Positions 34,841 through 42,288 of a DNA stretch of 53,930 bases are shown piece by piece. Origin of the DNA: Oscillospiraceae bacterium (GTDB taxonomy: Bacteria > Bacillota > Clostridia > Oscillospirales > Ruminococcaceae); the NCBI GenBank assembly GCA_009777635.1, contig WRLK01000014.1, positions 1-53,930 on the forward strand, read 5' to 3'. The position numbers and the translations under genes are program-made. How positions within the stretch are numbered: position 1 is the stretch's first letter; each line of letters opens with the position of its first letter. Under the pieces are notes generated by a model that was not told the origin of the DNA, ran no database searches, and saw only the letters and a list, made by a program, of their open reading frames with translations.

Positions 34841-35038
34841 TCAGTAGAGCCCGAATACGCTTTTGACAAGCTCAAACAGGTTGTTGATTTCGTTTACCAT
34901 CATCATCAGGACTACGATAACGCCTGCCAGCGTCGTCATCATTGCCTGGTCCTCGCGCCCGGAACGCCTTAACACCTGGTCAAGCACCGCTACGATGATA
35001 CCGATCGCGGCAATCCTGAAAATCAAATCCACTTCCAC
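34841..35038 (-). CDS. spoIIIAC: Stage III sporulation protein AC
   Basis: 65 residues, two hydrophobic helices separated by the short conserved loop VLRRSGREDQAMMTTLAG. Normal family length. Confidence 0.92.
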   Translation of the reverse strand: MEVDLIFRIAAIGIIVAVLDQVLRRSGREDQAMMTTLAGVIVVLMMMVNEINNLFELVKSVFGLY

Positions 35039-35056
35039 GGCGATTCCTCCGTATTG

Positions 35057-35563
35057 TTAAACTATCAGCACAGCCACGAGGGCGCCCGCCAGAACGCCGA
35101 GGGTCCTGTACAGCCTTTGATGTCTCTTTGCGTATTCACGCGCGTTTTGAAGCCTTTGCTCCAGAAGCTTCGAGCCGTAATCGATCGCCGCGAGCTGGCT
35201 TTCCAAATCGGTTTTGCCGAGCACATCGGAAAGCGACGCCATAGCCGCCGCCGCTTCCTCGCCGACGGCGCCTGTGCTGTTTTCGACCGCATGCCTCCAG
35301 CTTTCTGAGAAATCCCCGCTGTCTTTCATGTTTTTATGGCATTCCGTCAAAAAGCGAAGCTGCTTAAACTCCCCCGACCGGTATGCCGCATCAATCAGCG
35401 CCATTACGCTCGGCTGCATGTACTTGAGCCTGTCGTGGAGCCAGCGGTACAGCCTGATCGTGCGTTCAAGCATCGAAACCCGCTCTGTAAGCGCCCGCGC
35501 GAGCCCCGCTCCAATCATTGTCGTGGAAAGGACAATCAATATCATTCCTGAAATCTTTATCAT
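35057..35563 (-). CDS. spoIIIAB: Stage III sporulation protein AB
   Basis: About 168 residues: one N-terminal helix, a cytoplasmic helical region similar to type II secretion GspF (LERTIRLYRWLHDRLKYMQPSV, LGKTDLESQLAAIDYG) and a C-terminal hydrophobic end. ATG 35563 is chosen. GTG 35575 and ATG 35545 are alternatives. It overlaps the 3' end of spoIIIAA by about 100 bases. Confidence 0.88.
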   Translation of the reverse strand: MIKISGMILIVLSTTMIGAGLARALTERVSMLERTIRLYRWLHDRLKYMQPSVMALIDAAYRSGEFKQLRFLTECHKNMKDSGDFSESWRHAVENSTGAVGEEAAAAMASLSDVLGKTDLESQLAAIDYGSKLLEQRLQNAREYAKRHQRLYRTLGVLAGALVAVLIV

Positions 35564-36527
35564 CAAGCAAATCACCCGTTTTCACAATCTGCCGGATTTC
35601 ACCCGGTTTTTGGCTGCCTCCGAGCAGGACGATCCGCGAAAACGCCCCGCTCTCCATCAGCCGCGCCATCTGCGGCCTGCGCAGGATTTCCTTTACGCTG
35701 CCGGCATGCGCCGTCGCAATGATTTTGACGCCGGCGTTTATGCTTTCGAGAATCCCGTTTACCTCGGCGCCCCCGCCGATTTCATCGCATATGATAACCT
35801 GCGGCGAAAGCGTGCGTACCGCGACTTCAATCCCGAAAGCTTTTGGGTATCCGCTTAAAATATCGCTGCCGTATCCTAGATTGTTTTGCGGTATGCCGTC
35901 AAATACGGCGCCAAGCTCACAGCGTTCATCGACTACGGCGACCTTTACAAACCGCCCTGACACGCCGCTTGAAAGCTGCCTTGCCAAATCCCGCAGAATC
36001 GTCGTCTTTCCGCTCGAGGGTATCCCAATGATGAGGCATCCGCAGATCTGCTCGGCAAAAATCCGTTCCATAAGCGCGTTGGCGGCGCCCGGAACCTCCC
36101 GTGCGATTCTGAGGTTCACCGAGGTAATCTCGCGGACGGCGGTTATCGCACCTGAGTCGGAGACGACCGCCGTTCCGCAGATACCGGCGCGGTGCCCCCC
36201 GCGAATCGAGATAAACCCGTTTTTAAACTCCTGCTGGTGCGAGTGTACGGAATGGGCGCACATGCTTACGATGGAATCCGCAATATCGTTTTGCGTGACG
36301 ATATACGGCATTTTCGGCAGGTTTAAAAGCTGCGAGTTCGCGTCGACAAACCACGGCCTTTCAGCGCACGTCAGGATCATCGGCTTGCCAACGCGCAGCC
36401 GCACCTCAAACGCGGACTGCTTGGCCGAATCCGGAACGCCCGAAAGGATTGTCTTCAGTCTCGGCGACAGGCATGAAACCGCCTGGTTAAAGCGCGAACC
36501 GGAGTTTTGAAAGTTCATATTCCACAT
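35466..36527 (-). CDS. spoIIIAA: Stage III sporulation protein AA (ATPase)
   Basis: 353 residues, a secretion-type AAA ATPase with Walker A IIGIPSSGKTTILRDLA, then VVDERCEL and QVIICDEIGG (Walker B) and a closing SRIVLLGGSQKPGE. About 30 extra residues after this point run into spoIIIAB, an unusually long overlap. It is the first gene of the spoIIIA operon and powers the channel from the mother-cell side. ATG 36527 has AAAGGGGA close upstream. ATG 36518 is an alternative. Confidence 0.92.
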   Translation of the reverse strand: MWNMNFQNSGSRFNQAVSCLSPRLKTILSGVPDSAKQSAFEVRLRVGKPMILTCAERPWFVDANSQLLNLPKMPYIVTQNDIADSIVSMCAHSVHSHQQEFKNGFISIRGGHRAGICGTAVVSDSGAITAVREITSVNLRIAREVPGAANALMERIFAEQICGCLIIGIPSSGKTTILRDLARQLSSGVSGRFVKVAVVDERCELGAVFDGIPQNNLGYGSDILSGYPKAFGIEVAVRTLSPQVIICDEIGGGAEVNGILESINAGVKIIATAHAGSVKEILRRPQMARLMESGAFSRIVLLGGSQKPGEIRQIVKTGDLLDDKDFRNDIDCPFHDNDWSGARAGAYRAGFDA

Positions 36528-36568
36528 CTTCCCCTTTCAACATTGTCGATGTTAAAGAATATTACAGG

Positions 36569-36598
36569 TTGTACATTTTTAGAACCCTATGATATAAT
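36569..36598 (+). promoter_or_regulatory. Promoter of the alpha/beta hydrolase transcript
   Basis: TTGTAC (36569-36574), 18-base spacer, TATAAT (36593-36598). Transcription should begin near 36605, about 165 bases before the hydrolase start, leaving room for a structured leader. Confidence 0.6.
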
Positions 36599-36604
36599 TT
36601 AAAT

Positions 36605-36735
36605 AATAAAAAAGCGCCGTTAAGCGCTTTCGGAGGCAGAGACAACGAAAACCTCAGCCAAAAAGCGCCCGGCGTGATGAGGAGCTTTCAGGTTGAGGTT
36701 ATAGGCAGGATAAGCTGAACGCAGGAGATTTATAT
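36605..36735 (+). promoter_or_regulatory. Structured 5' leader RNA, class unassigned
   Basis: The leader holds AAAGCGC/GCGCTTT (36611-36617/36624-36630) and AACCTCA/TGAGGTT (36650-36656/36694-36700) enclosing AAAGC/GCTTT. It contains purine-rich unpaired stretches (GGAGGCAGAGACAACGAAA, ATAGGCAGGATAAGCTGAAC). It is GC-richer than its surroundings and has no ORF. It does not show the consensus cores I know for common riboswitches. It ends at a GCAGGAG site before the leader ORF. Confidence 0.45.
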
Positions 36736-36738
36736 TAT

Positions 36739-36771
36739 ATGACACAACTATGGAAGGAAGTTTTACAATAA
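36739..36771 (+). CDS. 10-residue leader peptide ORF
   Basis: ATG 36739, preceded by GCAGGAG, encodes MTQLWKEVLQ and its TAA (36769-36771) overlaps the ATG of the hydrolase gene. The coding part of this ORF also contains the hydrolase ribosome site GGAAGGAAG, so translation of the leader should affect initiation downstream. Confidence 0.45.
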   Translation: MTQLWKEVLQ

Positions 36772-37769
36772 TGGCTTTTTTATCTAAGCGGAAAAGAATT
36801 GAAGCCCCCGGAATTGATTTGATGGAAACTGTTACAATCGGTGGAGTTTCACAGGTTTTATATTTTAGGGGCGAAGATACTAAAAAACCTGTTATTTTAT
36901 TCCTTCATGGTGGCCCAGGTCAGCCGCTAATGCCTTTTCTGCACAAATTTCAATACGAACTGGAGAAGGAATATACAATCGTTCAATGGGATCAGCGCAA
37001 TTCAGGCAAAACGTTCTTTATGAATGATCCTGAATCGGTTCTTGAAACTTTGAGCTTTGAGCAATCCCTAAAGGATGCCCATGAAGTAACTCAATATATC
37101 AAGCAAAAACTAAATAAAAACCAAATGATTGTATTGGGCCATAGCTGGGGATCGGTTCTCGGAACGGCGCTTGTACAGACCTATCCGCATGATTACATCG
37201 CTTATATATCACTGGGACAGGTAGTTAATTTTCGGGAAAACGAGCGTATGGGATTTGATAAGCTGCGCAATGCAGCAAATACCAAAGGGATCAAGAAAGA
37301 TATAGCCGCCATAAAATCATTAGCCCCATACCCTCTTGAAACATACGATGAAAAACTGAAAGAAAAGTTGTTGAAGGTCAGGACGTATCAAGCGAAATAT
37401 GGTCTTGCCGAGGGCGGCGTAAAATTCTTGCTGGCTGTCATGTCCTCACCTCATTACAGCTTGAAAGATAAGGGTTATTTCGGCAAGGACATATTGCGTT
37501 ATCAAGAGCCTATCATGCGTTTTTTATTTGATGAGTGCGACATTCGCAATTTCGGCGCTTCTTACGACATCCCTGTTTTTTATATCATGGGCGAACAAGA
37601 CTCTACCACGCCATATATCGCAGCCAAGGAATATTTTGAGGAGATTACCGCACCTCAAAAAGCTTTTTTTTCGTTTAGCGATGCAGGCCATTTTGTGATG
37701 ATGGATAATAAAACGGAATTTTGCCGGGTGATGTTAAAAGAAATTAAACCATTGATTTATGGAAGATAA
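36771..37769 (+). CDS. Alpha/beta hydrolase (proline iminopeptidase-like)
   Basis: 332 residues. It has an oxyanion-loop motif FLHGGPGQP, WDQRNSGKT, nucleophile elbow GHSWGS and a late histidine in DAGHFVMM, all in canonical order, with a helical cap domain between. No signal peptide. Such enzymes cleave N-terminal proline peptides or other esters and amides, and the substrate is not determined by sequence. The ATG at 36771 follows GGAAGGAAG and overlaps a leader ORF stop. Confidence 0.82.
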   Translation: MAFLSKRKRIEAPGIDLMETVTIGGVSQVLYFRGEDTKKPVILFLHGGPGQPLMPFLHKFQYELEKEYTIVQWDQRNSGKTFFMNDPESVLETLSFEQSLKDAHEVTQYIKQKLNKNQMIVLGHSWGSVLGTALVQTYPHDYIAYISLGQVVNFRENERMGFDKLRNAANTKGIKKDIAAIKSLAPYPLETYDEKLKEKLLKVRTYQAKYGLAEGGVKFLLAVMSSPHYSLKDKGYFGKDILRYQEPIMRFLFDECDIRNFGASYDIPVFYIMGEQDSTTPYIAAKEYFEEITAPQKAFFSFSDAGHFVMMDNKTEFCRVMLKEIKPLIYGR

Positions 37770-37857
37770 ACCTTGTAGTATAAGCATTAGTTCCAAAACC
37801 CCATTTTTCCTTGATATATCAATGCTCTTGTGTCTAATGGGTATCTAGTTCAATCTT

Positions 37858-37926
37858 TTACACTAACAACTCAACAGCAGTTTTCAACTCGTCAAACGTC
37901 TTGTGCGTGTAGACCCGCCCCCAACA
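37858..37926 (-). pseudogene. Possible tyrosine-recombinase (integrase) C-terminal remnant
   Basis: On the minus strand about 22 codons read RVYTHKTFDELKTAVELLV and stop at 37858. The YTH-x-F/elxxA-x-ell ending is typical of the last residues of Tn916-like integrases. The catalytic region is missing. This is a short match, so it is tentative. Confidence 0.35.
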
Positions 37927-37993
37927 TCTTTGCTCTTATGTCAAAGGTTTTCGGCGCGTTTTGGTTGGTGCTGGTGTTTGTGTTTTCGTTCAT
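37892..37993 (-). CDS. 33-residue small ORF, possible truncated mobile-element gene
   Basis: ATG 37993 has AAAAGGAGC upstream and encodes a polar Asn/Thr-rich start (NENTNTSTNQNAPK) followed by TFDIRAKMLGAGLHAQDV, then TGA. It overlaps the integrase-like tail in another frame, suggesting a deletion join of two genes. A hairpin AGGGCG...CGCCCT lies upstream at about 38,019-38,039. The family is not recognised. Confidence 0.3.
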   Translation of the reverse strand: MNENTNTSTNQNAPKTFDIRAKMLGAGLHAQDV

Positions 37994-38076
37994 AAATTTG
38001 CTCCTTTTCGATTTTTTAGGGCGCGGTTTCCCACGCCCTGTCGTTAGTTTTCCTTTTGAAAAAATCATTATATAAA

Positions 38077-38125
38077 AAGCCCCTCGGCGGTGACGTCTGA
38101 CCGCAGAAGGGCTTGGATTATTTTT
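38077..38125 (+). terminator. Terminator before the GNAT gene
   Basis: AAGCCC/GGGCTT (38077-38082/38109-38114) enclose GCGGT/ACCGC, and ATTATTTTTG follows. It closes the 420-base gap that otherwise contains only remnants. Confidence 0.5.
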
Positions 38126-38189
38126 GTGGAAAGCTTAATGCTTTCGTGATATACTGTTGAAAGGAAGAATAAATGTGGAGGCCATGCAG

Positions 38190-38585
38190 ATGATTACATA
38201 CATAGAAAACGAGCCTACATCTACTAAAGCGATTGCCGCCCTTCGTCGAAGCGTTGGTTGGAATGGCATGGAGAGTTGCTATAACAATCCGCTAATGGTT
38301 TCGTATTATCATATCGCTTGCTATGATGACAAAAAACTTATTGGATATGTCGATACCGTCTCAAACGGAGTTACTGACGCCTACATTCAAGATTTGGCAG
38401 TTGACCCAGCATATCAAGGGCAAGGGGTTGGTACAGAATTGATGAATCGGATTATTTCAAAACTGAAGGAAAAGAAAATTTTTTGGATTTCAGTAATGTA
38501 TGATGAGAAATTACAAGACTTTTACAAACGGTTTGGCTTCTTTCAAATGCTCTGTGGGACAATGCAAACTTATGAGATGGAATAG
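38190..38585 (+). CDS. GNAT-family N-acetyltransferase
   Basis: 131 residues with the acetyl-CoA loop DLAVDPAYQGQGVGTELMNRI and the C-terminal FYKRFGFF. ATG 38190 has GGAGG 8 bases upstream. ATG 38184 is too close. The acceptor cannot be predicted. The AT-rich composition and flanking phage and integrase remnants suggest it arrived as cargo. Confidence 0.82.
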   Translation: MITYIENEPTSTKAIAALRRSVGWNGMESCYNNPLMVSYYHIACYDDKKLIGYVDTVSNGVTDAYIQDLAVDPAYQGQGVGTELMNRIISKLKEKKIFWISVMYDEKLQDFYKRFGFFQMLCGTMQTYEME

Positions 38586-38640
38586 CGCATCGTGGTAGCG
38601 TTTCACCCGGTTCCTTGAACCGTGTGACCCACTCTGACGG

Positions 38641-38928
38641 TTAGCGGAACTGGACGCCGAGGGCGTGAAGCAGCTTGTTAAATCTCCTTGCTGTCATGCC
38701 GTAATCCTTTGCAATGACGGAAGTGAGGACAGCGCCGGGGCATTGCAGGATAATATCGTAGTACCGCGCTTTGGGCGTGAGCTTTTCGACACAGCCCTCA
38801 AGCGCCGACTTTTTTGTACGCTCATCCTTTAGCTTGGCTAACAGCTTCACCGCCGATTCGGGATTGTCGATAAGGCTCGGTGACAAAAAAATAAGCACCC
38901 ATTTATATATGTATAAACGGATGCTCAT
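38641..38928 (-). pseudogene. Truncated phage antirepressor (KilAC-like domain)
   Basis: The last ~50 residues (LTPKARYYDIILQCPGAVLT, then AKDYGMTARRFNKLLHALG) match the KilAC domain of phage antirepressors: LxPKAxYYDxIL, then a helix-turn-helix. The N-terminal Bro/ANT domain is missing, the upstream residues are an AT-rich hydrophobic stretch, and there is no ribosome site, so the gene is broken. Confidence 0.6.
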
Positions 38929-39112
38929 TTCGCTTTTGAAACTGAGAAATATGGTAAGGATAATGTGTGTCTTGCCTGTGTCTATTGTACTTGATTTTAC
39001 CCGTTTTTGGACGCCTTGCCGAATTGAAAAACATTGAATTTATGCGGGTTAACGTGAGTTCAAGATTGAAGAAATCTATTAAGCATACCGCACAGCTTAC
39101 CCTCTGCCCCGA

Positions 39113-39147
39113 AATGAAGCGCCCGGTTTTAAACCGGGCGCTTCATT
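39113..39147. terminator. Perfect-stem terminator after the secreted-protein gene
   Basis: AATGAAGCGCCCGGTTT pairs with AAACCGGGCGCTTCATT almost without a loop. It lies directly after the stop of the minus-strand gene ending at 39159. Confidence 0.75.
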
Positions 39148-39158
39148 ATCATTTGCGC

Positions 39159-40688
39159 TTACACGTTCCTGTTGGTGACGACAATTGTGCCGCCGCGCGG
39201 AGTGCTGAAATGCAAAAAGCCGTTGCTGTCTATCCTGTAGGTTGTCCGAATCTCCCTGGCCGTACCGTCAGAGCTGACGGAATAGAATTTCAGGTTATCC
39301 GTGCTAAGATTTTCAAGATCAACCTTGACCGCCACCTTGATTTCCGCGCCGAAGCTGCCTGTCTGGTCGAACCTTATGACTGCAGCGTTTCTGCCGAACT
39401 GGCCTTGAAGCTGTGCTTTCAGCGCCTCGACTGTCGCGCCTGTTGTGCGCACGGTGAGCCTTATGCCGCCGCCGCCAGCCGCCGTCGCCAGACTGTACAG
39501 CCGGTCTGTCTGCATGCTTTGCATGTCTGTTTCGGGGATGAAGAACCTTGCGGCGCCGTTTCCGCCATTAACGAAATCAGCCGGGTTGATGTACATCCGC
39601 GCTTCAATGTCGCCTCCGGGAAGCGTCGTGTCAGCTCTGAACGTTATGGGCGTGCCGGTGCTTCTGGAAAGATTCGCAAGCTGCCTTAACGTGTCGGGCG
39701 AAACGGACGTTGCGTTTTTGACGGTAACGTTCGCGCCGTCGCCCTCGGCTGACCGTGCCGCTGCCCGGGCTTCGTTCACAACCGCTGCTGTGTCAACAGA
39801 TCCATCCGCGGAAACATTGCCGCTGCGCGCGCCGCCGCTCGAGCCGGTTTGAGCCGCGGGTGCGCCGCCTCCTCCGCCGCCGCCGCCGCCTCCGCCGCCG
39901 GAGCTGCCAGAACTGGAACCGCCGCCGCTGGAACCGCCGCCGCCGATGCCACCGGAGCCGCCGCCGGAGCCACCGCCGGAGCCACCGGAGCCGCCTATTT
40001 GCAGTGTAAATGTTTTCGGGACGGAATTACTTGGCCTGGTATTGACGTTGTTTGTCGCCTGAAGCGTAAACGTATAGGTTCCCGTTGCTGTAGGGGTGCC
40101 GTAGAGACGGCCGGTGGGGGTAAACGTTAAGCCGGTTGTAGTGAGCCACGTCATATCGCTGTTTGCCACAAAAAGGCTGTAGGCCGGATTCGACGACACG
40201 AACTGAACGCTATAATTGGCTCCTACCGTGGCGTTCGGAAGGGTTGCGTTATTTGTAATTATAATGTCGGCCGGTGCGGTGGAATCCGTCTCAAAATAAA
40301 GGTATTCATGGAATATGGGGCCATACTGATCCTCTGCGCCCCTGAAGCCGAAAATCTGAAGCCTGTAAAGCGTACTGACATTAAGCGGGCCGTATGGGAT
40401 TGTGTACGTATTATCTTCGGCCACGCCGCCGGTCAGGTTGATTTCGTCGCCGGAAGGCAACATCGGCAAGAGTTGAACCGTTCCCGGCGTCCCTACCGGC
40501 CCGTCAAATGTAATTACGATTTCCCCGCTGAGGGGCACGTTTTCTTCGGGGTTCATTATGTCCGTGGTTCCCAGCGAAACGTCCACGATGCCCTGGTCGG
40601 CTGGCGGCGCCGCTCCCGCGAGCATACCGATGCACAGCGTGAACACGAGCGTCAGAGCCAGCGCTCTGGCTATGATTTGTTTTTGCAT
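39159..40688 (-). CDS. Secreted Ig-like, glycine-rich surface protein
   Basis: 509 residues. A signal peptide is present (MQKQIIARALALTLVFTLCIGMLAGA). Residues about 30-130 form a bacterial Ig-like domain with VPLSGEIVITFDG. Residues about 140-230 are a putative-Ig (He_PIG-type) domain (LPNATVGANYSVQF, LTFTPTGRLYGTPTATGTYTFTLQA). Residues about 230-285 are an almost pure Gly/Ser linker. The last ~200 residues form a further domain often placed after such linkers in clostridial exoproteins. No LPXTG or SLH motif is seen. It may be controlled by the leader at 40,780-40,970. Confidence 0.8.
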   Translation of the reverse strand: MQKQIIARALALTLVFTLCIGMLAGAAPPADQGIVDVSLGTTDIMNPEENVPLSGEIVITFDGPVGTPGTVQLLPMLPSGDEINLTGGVAEDNTYTIPYGPLNVSTLYRLQIFGFRGAEDQYGPIFHEYLYFETDSTAPADIIITNNATLPNATVGANYSVQFVSSNPAYSLFVANSDMTWLTTTGLTFTPTGRLYGTPTATGTYTFTLQATNNVNTRPSNSVPKTFTLQIGGSGGSGGGSGGGSGGIGGGGSSGGGSSSGSSGGGGGGGGGGGGAPAAQTGSSGGARSGNVSADGSVDTAAVVNEARAAARSAEGDGANVTVKNATSVSPDTLRQLANLSRSTGTPITFRADTTLPGGDIEARMYINPADFVNGGNGAARFFIPETDMQSMQTDRLYSLATAAGGGGIRLTVRTTGATVEALKAQLQGQFGRNAAVIRFDQTGSFGAEIKVAVKVDLENLSTDNLKFYSVSSDGTAREIRTTYRIDSNGFLHFSTPRGGTIVVTNRNV

Positions 40689-40779
40689 TTTTTCTTTCTC
40701 CTTTTTCTATCTTGTTTTGTTTTCCGCGCCGGTAAAACGACGTCTATATTACCCGCGCAATCTATGTAGACAAACAAAA

Positions 40780-40810
40780 GGTGCAGGTACGGAAAATCCA
40801 TACCTGCACC
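40780..40810 (-). terminator. Leader terminator upstream of the secreted-protein gene
   Basis: GGTGCAGGTA and TACCTGCACC pair perfectly, and on the minus strand TTTTGTTTG follows. It stands between a minus-strand promoter (about 41,005-40,977) and the start codon at 40688, so it can act as an attenuator. Confidence 0.7.
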
Positions 40811-40819
40811 CATAAGCAA

Positions 40820-40972
40820 ACAGAATACCCCAACAGCTTGCCAAATGCAAAAACCATGGGTATAATATTACTAGGTGTCGCTGTAAAGCGATTGGCATGG
40901 AAGGTGAATTCTTCCCTGTCAGGGTCACGGTGCTTGCAACACTGTGGCCTGCCTGCCTTTTTGTTTGTTAAA
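40820..40972. ncRNA. Intergenic RNA candidate with opposing promoters
   Basis: Plus strand: TTGCCA (40838-40843), 17 bases, TATAAT (40861-40866), then about 90 bases with GGAAG/CTTCC and CACGGTG/CACTGTG hairpins ending in CTTTTTGTTTG (near 40,968). Minus strand: TTGCAA (41005-41000), 17 bases, TATAAT (40982-40977), then the same hairpins reversed, leading to the terminator at 40,780-40,810. The minus reading is an attenuated leader of the secreted-protein gene. The plus reading is a small RNA. No known family could be assigned. Confidence 0.45.
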
Positions 40973-41017
40973 ATTTATTATAAACTATAAAAAACTAATT
41001 TGCAAGGGGAAATTTTC

Positions 41018-41050
41018 AAGCGCCGCCCGTTTTGATAACGGGCGGCGCTT
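41018..41050 (-). terminator. Terminator of the FtsK-gamma gene
   Basis: AAGCGCCGCCCGTT (41018-41031) pairs with AACGGGCGGCGCTT (41037-41050) around a 5-base loop. It lies just after the stop at 41058. The trailing minus strand is GAAAATTT, only moderately T-rich. Confidence 0.7.
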
Positions 41051-41057
41051 GCTGCTT

Positions 41058-41273
41058 TCATCTTATTGAATCCTTTTGCAGTTTCATTTCGATTAAGCGG
41101 TCTTTTGTGATTCGCATCTGCCGCGGCTTGCTGCCCTCAAACGGGCCTGCGACGCCGCGTTCCTCCATCCGGTCGATGATTCTCGCAGCCCTTGCGTACC
41201 CGAGCTTCAGCCTTCGCTGCAACAGCGACGCCGACGCCATCCCCGCGTCCACGGTTTGGTTTAGATAACCCAT
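41058..41273 (-). CDS. Stand-alone FtsK gamma-domain (winged-helix) protein
   Basis: 71 residues consisting of only the DNA-reading gamma domain that ends FtsK/SpoIIIE translocases: SASLLQRRLKLGYARAARII, MEERGVAGP and GSKPRQMRI. There is no motor domain, and an AAAAGGAGG ribosome site 5 bases before ATG 41273 shows it is a gene in its own right rather than a fragment. In FtsK this domain recognises KOPS/SRS sites, so the small protein could bind the same sequences as a regulator or competitor. That is inference. Confidence 0.75.
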   Translation of the reverse strand: MGYLNQTVDAGMASASLLQRRLKLGYARAARIIDRMEERGVAGPFEGSKPRQMRITKDRLIEMKLQKDSIR

Positions 41274-41284
41274 AAAGCCTCCTT

Positions 41285-41902
41285 TTAAGAATCAGCAAAC
41301 AATTCTCCTGTAACCTCAAGCTTTGACTTTCCGGCGGTAAGCTCGTTTAAATCCCCGGATATTGCCTCAACCGCGTTTTGCGCAATCCTTGCTCTGACCG
41401 ACACATGCTCCGTAAAAGCGCTGTCGAGTATCTCTCCCCCGCGGTTTTTTATAAGCATGCACAGTTTGTTGTAAAACATATATGGCGCTGTAATAAGCAC
41501 CTCCGAACACGGCTGCATCAAAACCGTTCCCGCCGTATCAACAGCGAGCTTTGCGGTGTGCGAATACGCACGCACAAGGCCCGGCGCGCCAAGCAGCGTG
41601 CCGCCGAAATACCTTGTGACAATCACGATGCCGTCGGTAATATTCTTATTTTTTAGCACCTCAAGTATTGGAATTCCCGCGGTCCCATGCGGCTCGCCGT
41701 CGTCGCTGTAGCGCTGTTTGCCGTCTTTTAGCGAATACGCGTAGCAGTGATGGTTTGCGTCACGGTGCTCAGATTTAATCCGCGCGATTAAGCTTGACGC
41801 CTCATTAACGTCTGAAGCGGGCGCCGCCGTACCGATAAACCGCGAGCGTTTTAAGATATATTCTATGTCGCCAAGCTCTTTGAGGGTGGTATATGAGCGC
41901 AC
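41285..41902 (-). CDS. YigZ/IMPACT-family protein
   Basis: 205 residues from GTG 41902, with GGAGG 10 bases upstream. The N-terminal UPF0029 domain carries YILKRSRFIGTAAP, YSDDGEPHGTAGIPIL and VTRYFGGTLLGAPGLVRAY, followed by the DUF1949 ferredoxin-like domain. Related proteins affect translation, but the biochemical role is unclear. It lies between the FtsK-gamma gene and rpmE. Confidence 0.88.
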   Translation of the reverse strand: MRSYTTLKELGDIEYILKRSRFIGTAAPASDVNEASSLIARIKSEHRDANHHCYAYSLKDGKQRYSDDGEPHGTAGIPILEVLKNKNITDGIVIVTRYFGGTLLGAPGLVRAYSHTAKLAVDTAGTVLMQPCSEVLITAPYMFYNKLCMLIKNRGGEILDSAFTEHVSVRARIAQNAVEAISGDLNELTAGKSKLEVTGELFADS

Positions 41903-41928
41903 GAAAGCTTCTCCTCCCGACACAAAAA

Positions 41929-41955
41929 CGGCGGCCTTTAAAAAGGTCGCCGCCA
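41929..41955 (-). terminator. rpmE terminator
   Basis: On the minus strand GGCGGC and GCCGCC close a stem with GACCTTTTTAAAG inside, followed by GTTTTTG. It ends the transcript a few bases after the rpmE stop. Confidence 0.65.
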
Positions 41956-41961
41956 TTTGTA

Positions 41962-42168
41962 TTATTTGTCTTCCAGATTAAAGCGTTTCTTGAACCTGTC
42001 GACGCGCCCGCCCGTATCGACAAGCTTTTGGCGCCCGGTAAAGAAAGGATGGCACTTCGAACAGATTTCAATTCTGATATCTTTTTTTGTAGACCCTGTC
42101 TCAATCATGTTTCCGCATGCGCAGGTAACGGTCGTCTGCTCGTAGCCCGGATGTATTCCCTCTCTCAT
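41962..42168 (-). CDS. rpmE: 50S ribosomal protein L31 (zinc-binding form)
   Basis: 68 residues: [20 protein letters not shown], then [13 protein letters not shown]. The paired cysteines show the zinc (C+) form, which is replaced by a C- form in zinc starvation in some species. AGGTG lies upstream of the ATG. Confidence 0.95.
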   Translation of the reverse strand: MREGIHPGYEQTTVTCACGNMIETGSTKKDIRIEICSKCHPFFTGRQKLVDTGGRVDRFKKRFNLEDK

Positions 42169-42288
42169 ATATAATCACCTCTTTTTCGGAATATCTTCAA
42201 ACATAAGGATTATATCACAGTTTTATATTCTGCGCAAGTCCTTTTTTGTTTTATAATAAGTAGGCGGCCTTTGCTTTATCATACGCGG

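Noticed and set aside
35518-36510. 330-codon open frame on the plus strand
   Set aside because: It is antisense to spoIIIAA, which has clear ATPase motifs. The opposite frame has none.
36605-36735. Hammerhead ribozyme or common riboswitch in the hydrolase leader
   Set aside because: GTGATGAG and GAAAA are present but not in the required core arrangement, and no known riboswitch signature was found, so it is left unassigned.
37830-38075. 81-codon plus-strand frame
   Set aside because: The sequence is better explained by the minus-strand integrase tail and truncated ORF. The plus frame has no ribosome site or family pattern.
38967-39689. 240-codon plus-strand frame
   Set aside because: It runs antisense to the secreted Ig-like protein and is Cys/Arg-rich without recognisable motifs.
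39850-40000. Short-period GC-rich repeats that might suggest a repeat array
   Set aside because: They are Gly/Ser codon runs of the linker in the secreted protein, not CRISPR repeats. No repeat-spacer pattern exists anywhere in the window.
40871-40965. Possible cobalamin riboswitch on the plus strand
   Set aside because: Only short, loosely placed stretches resemble the B12 core. The full conserved order is absent and no gene follows on that strand.
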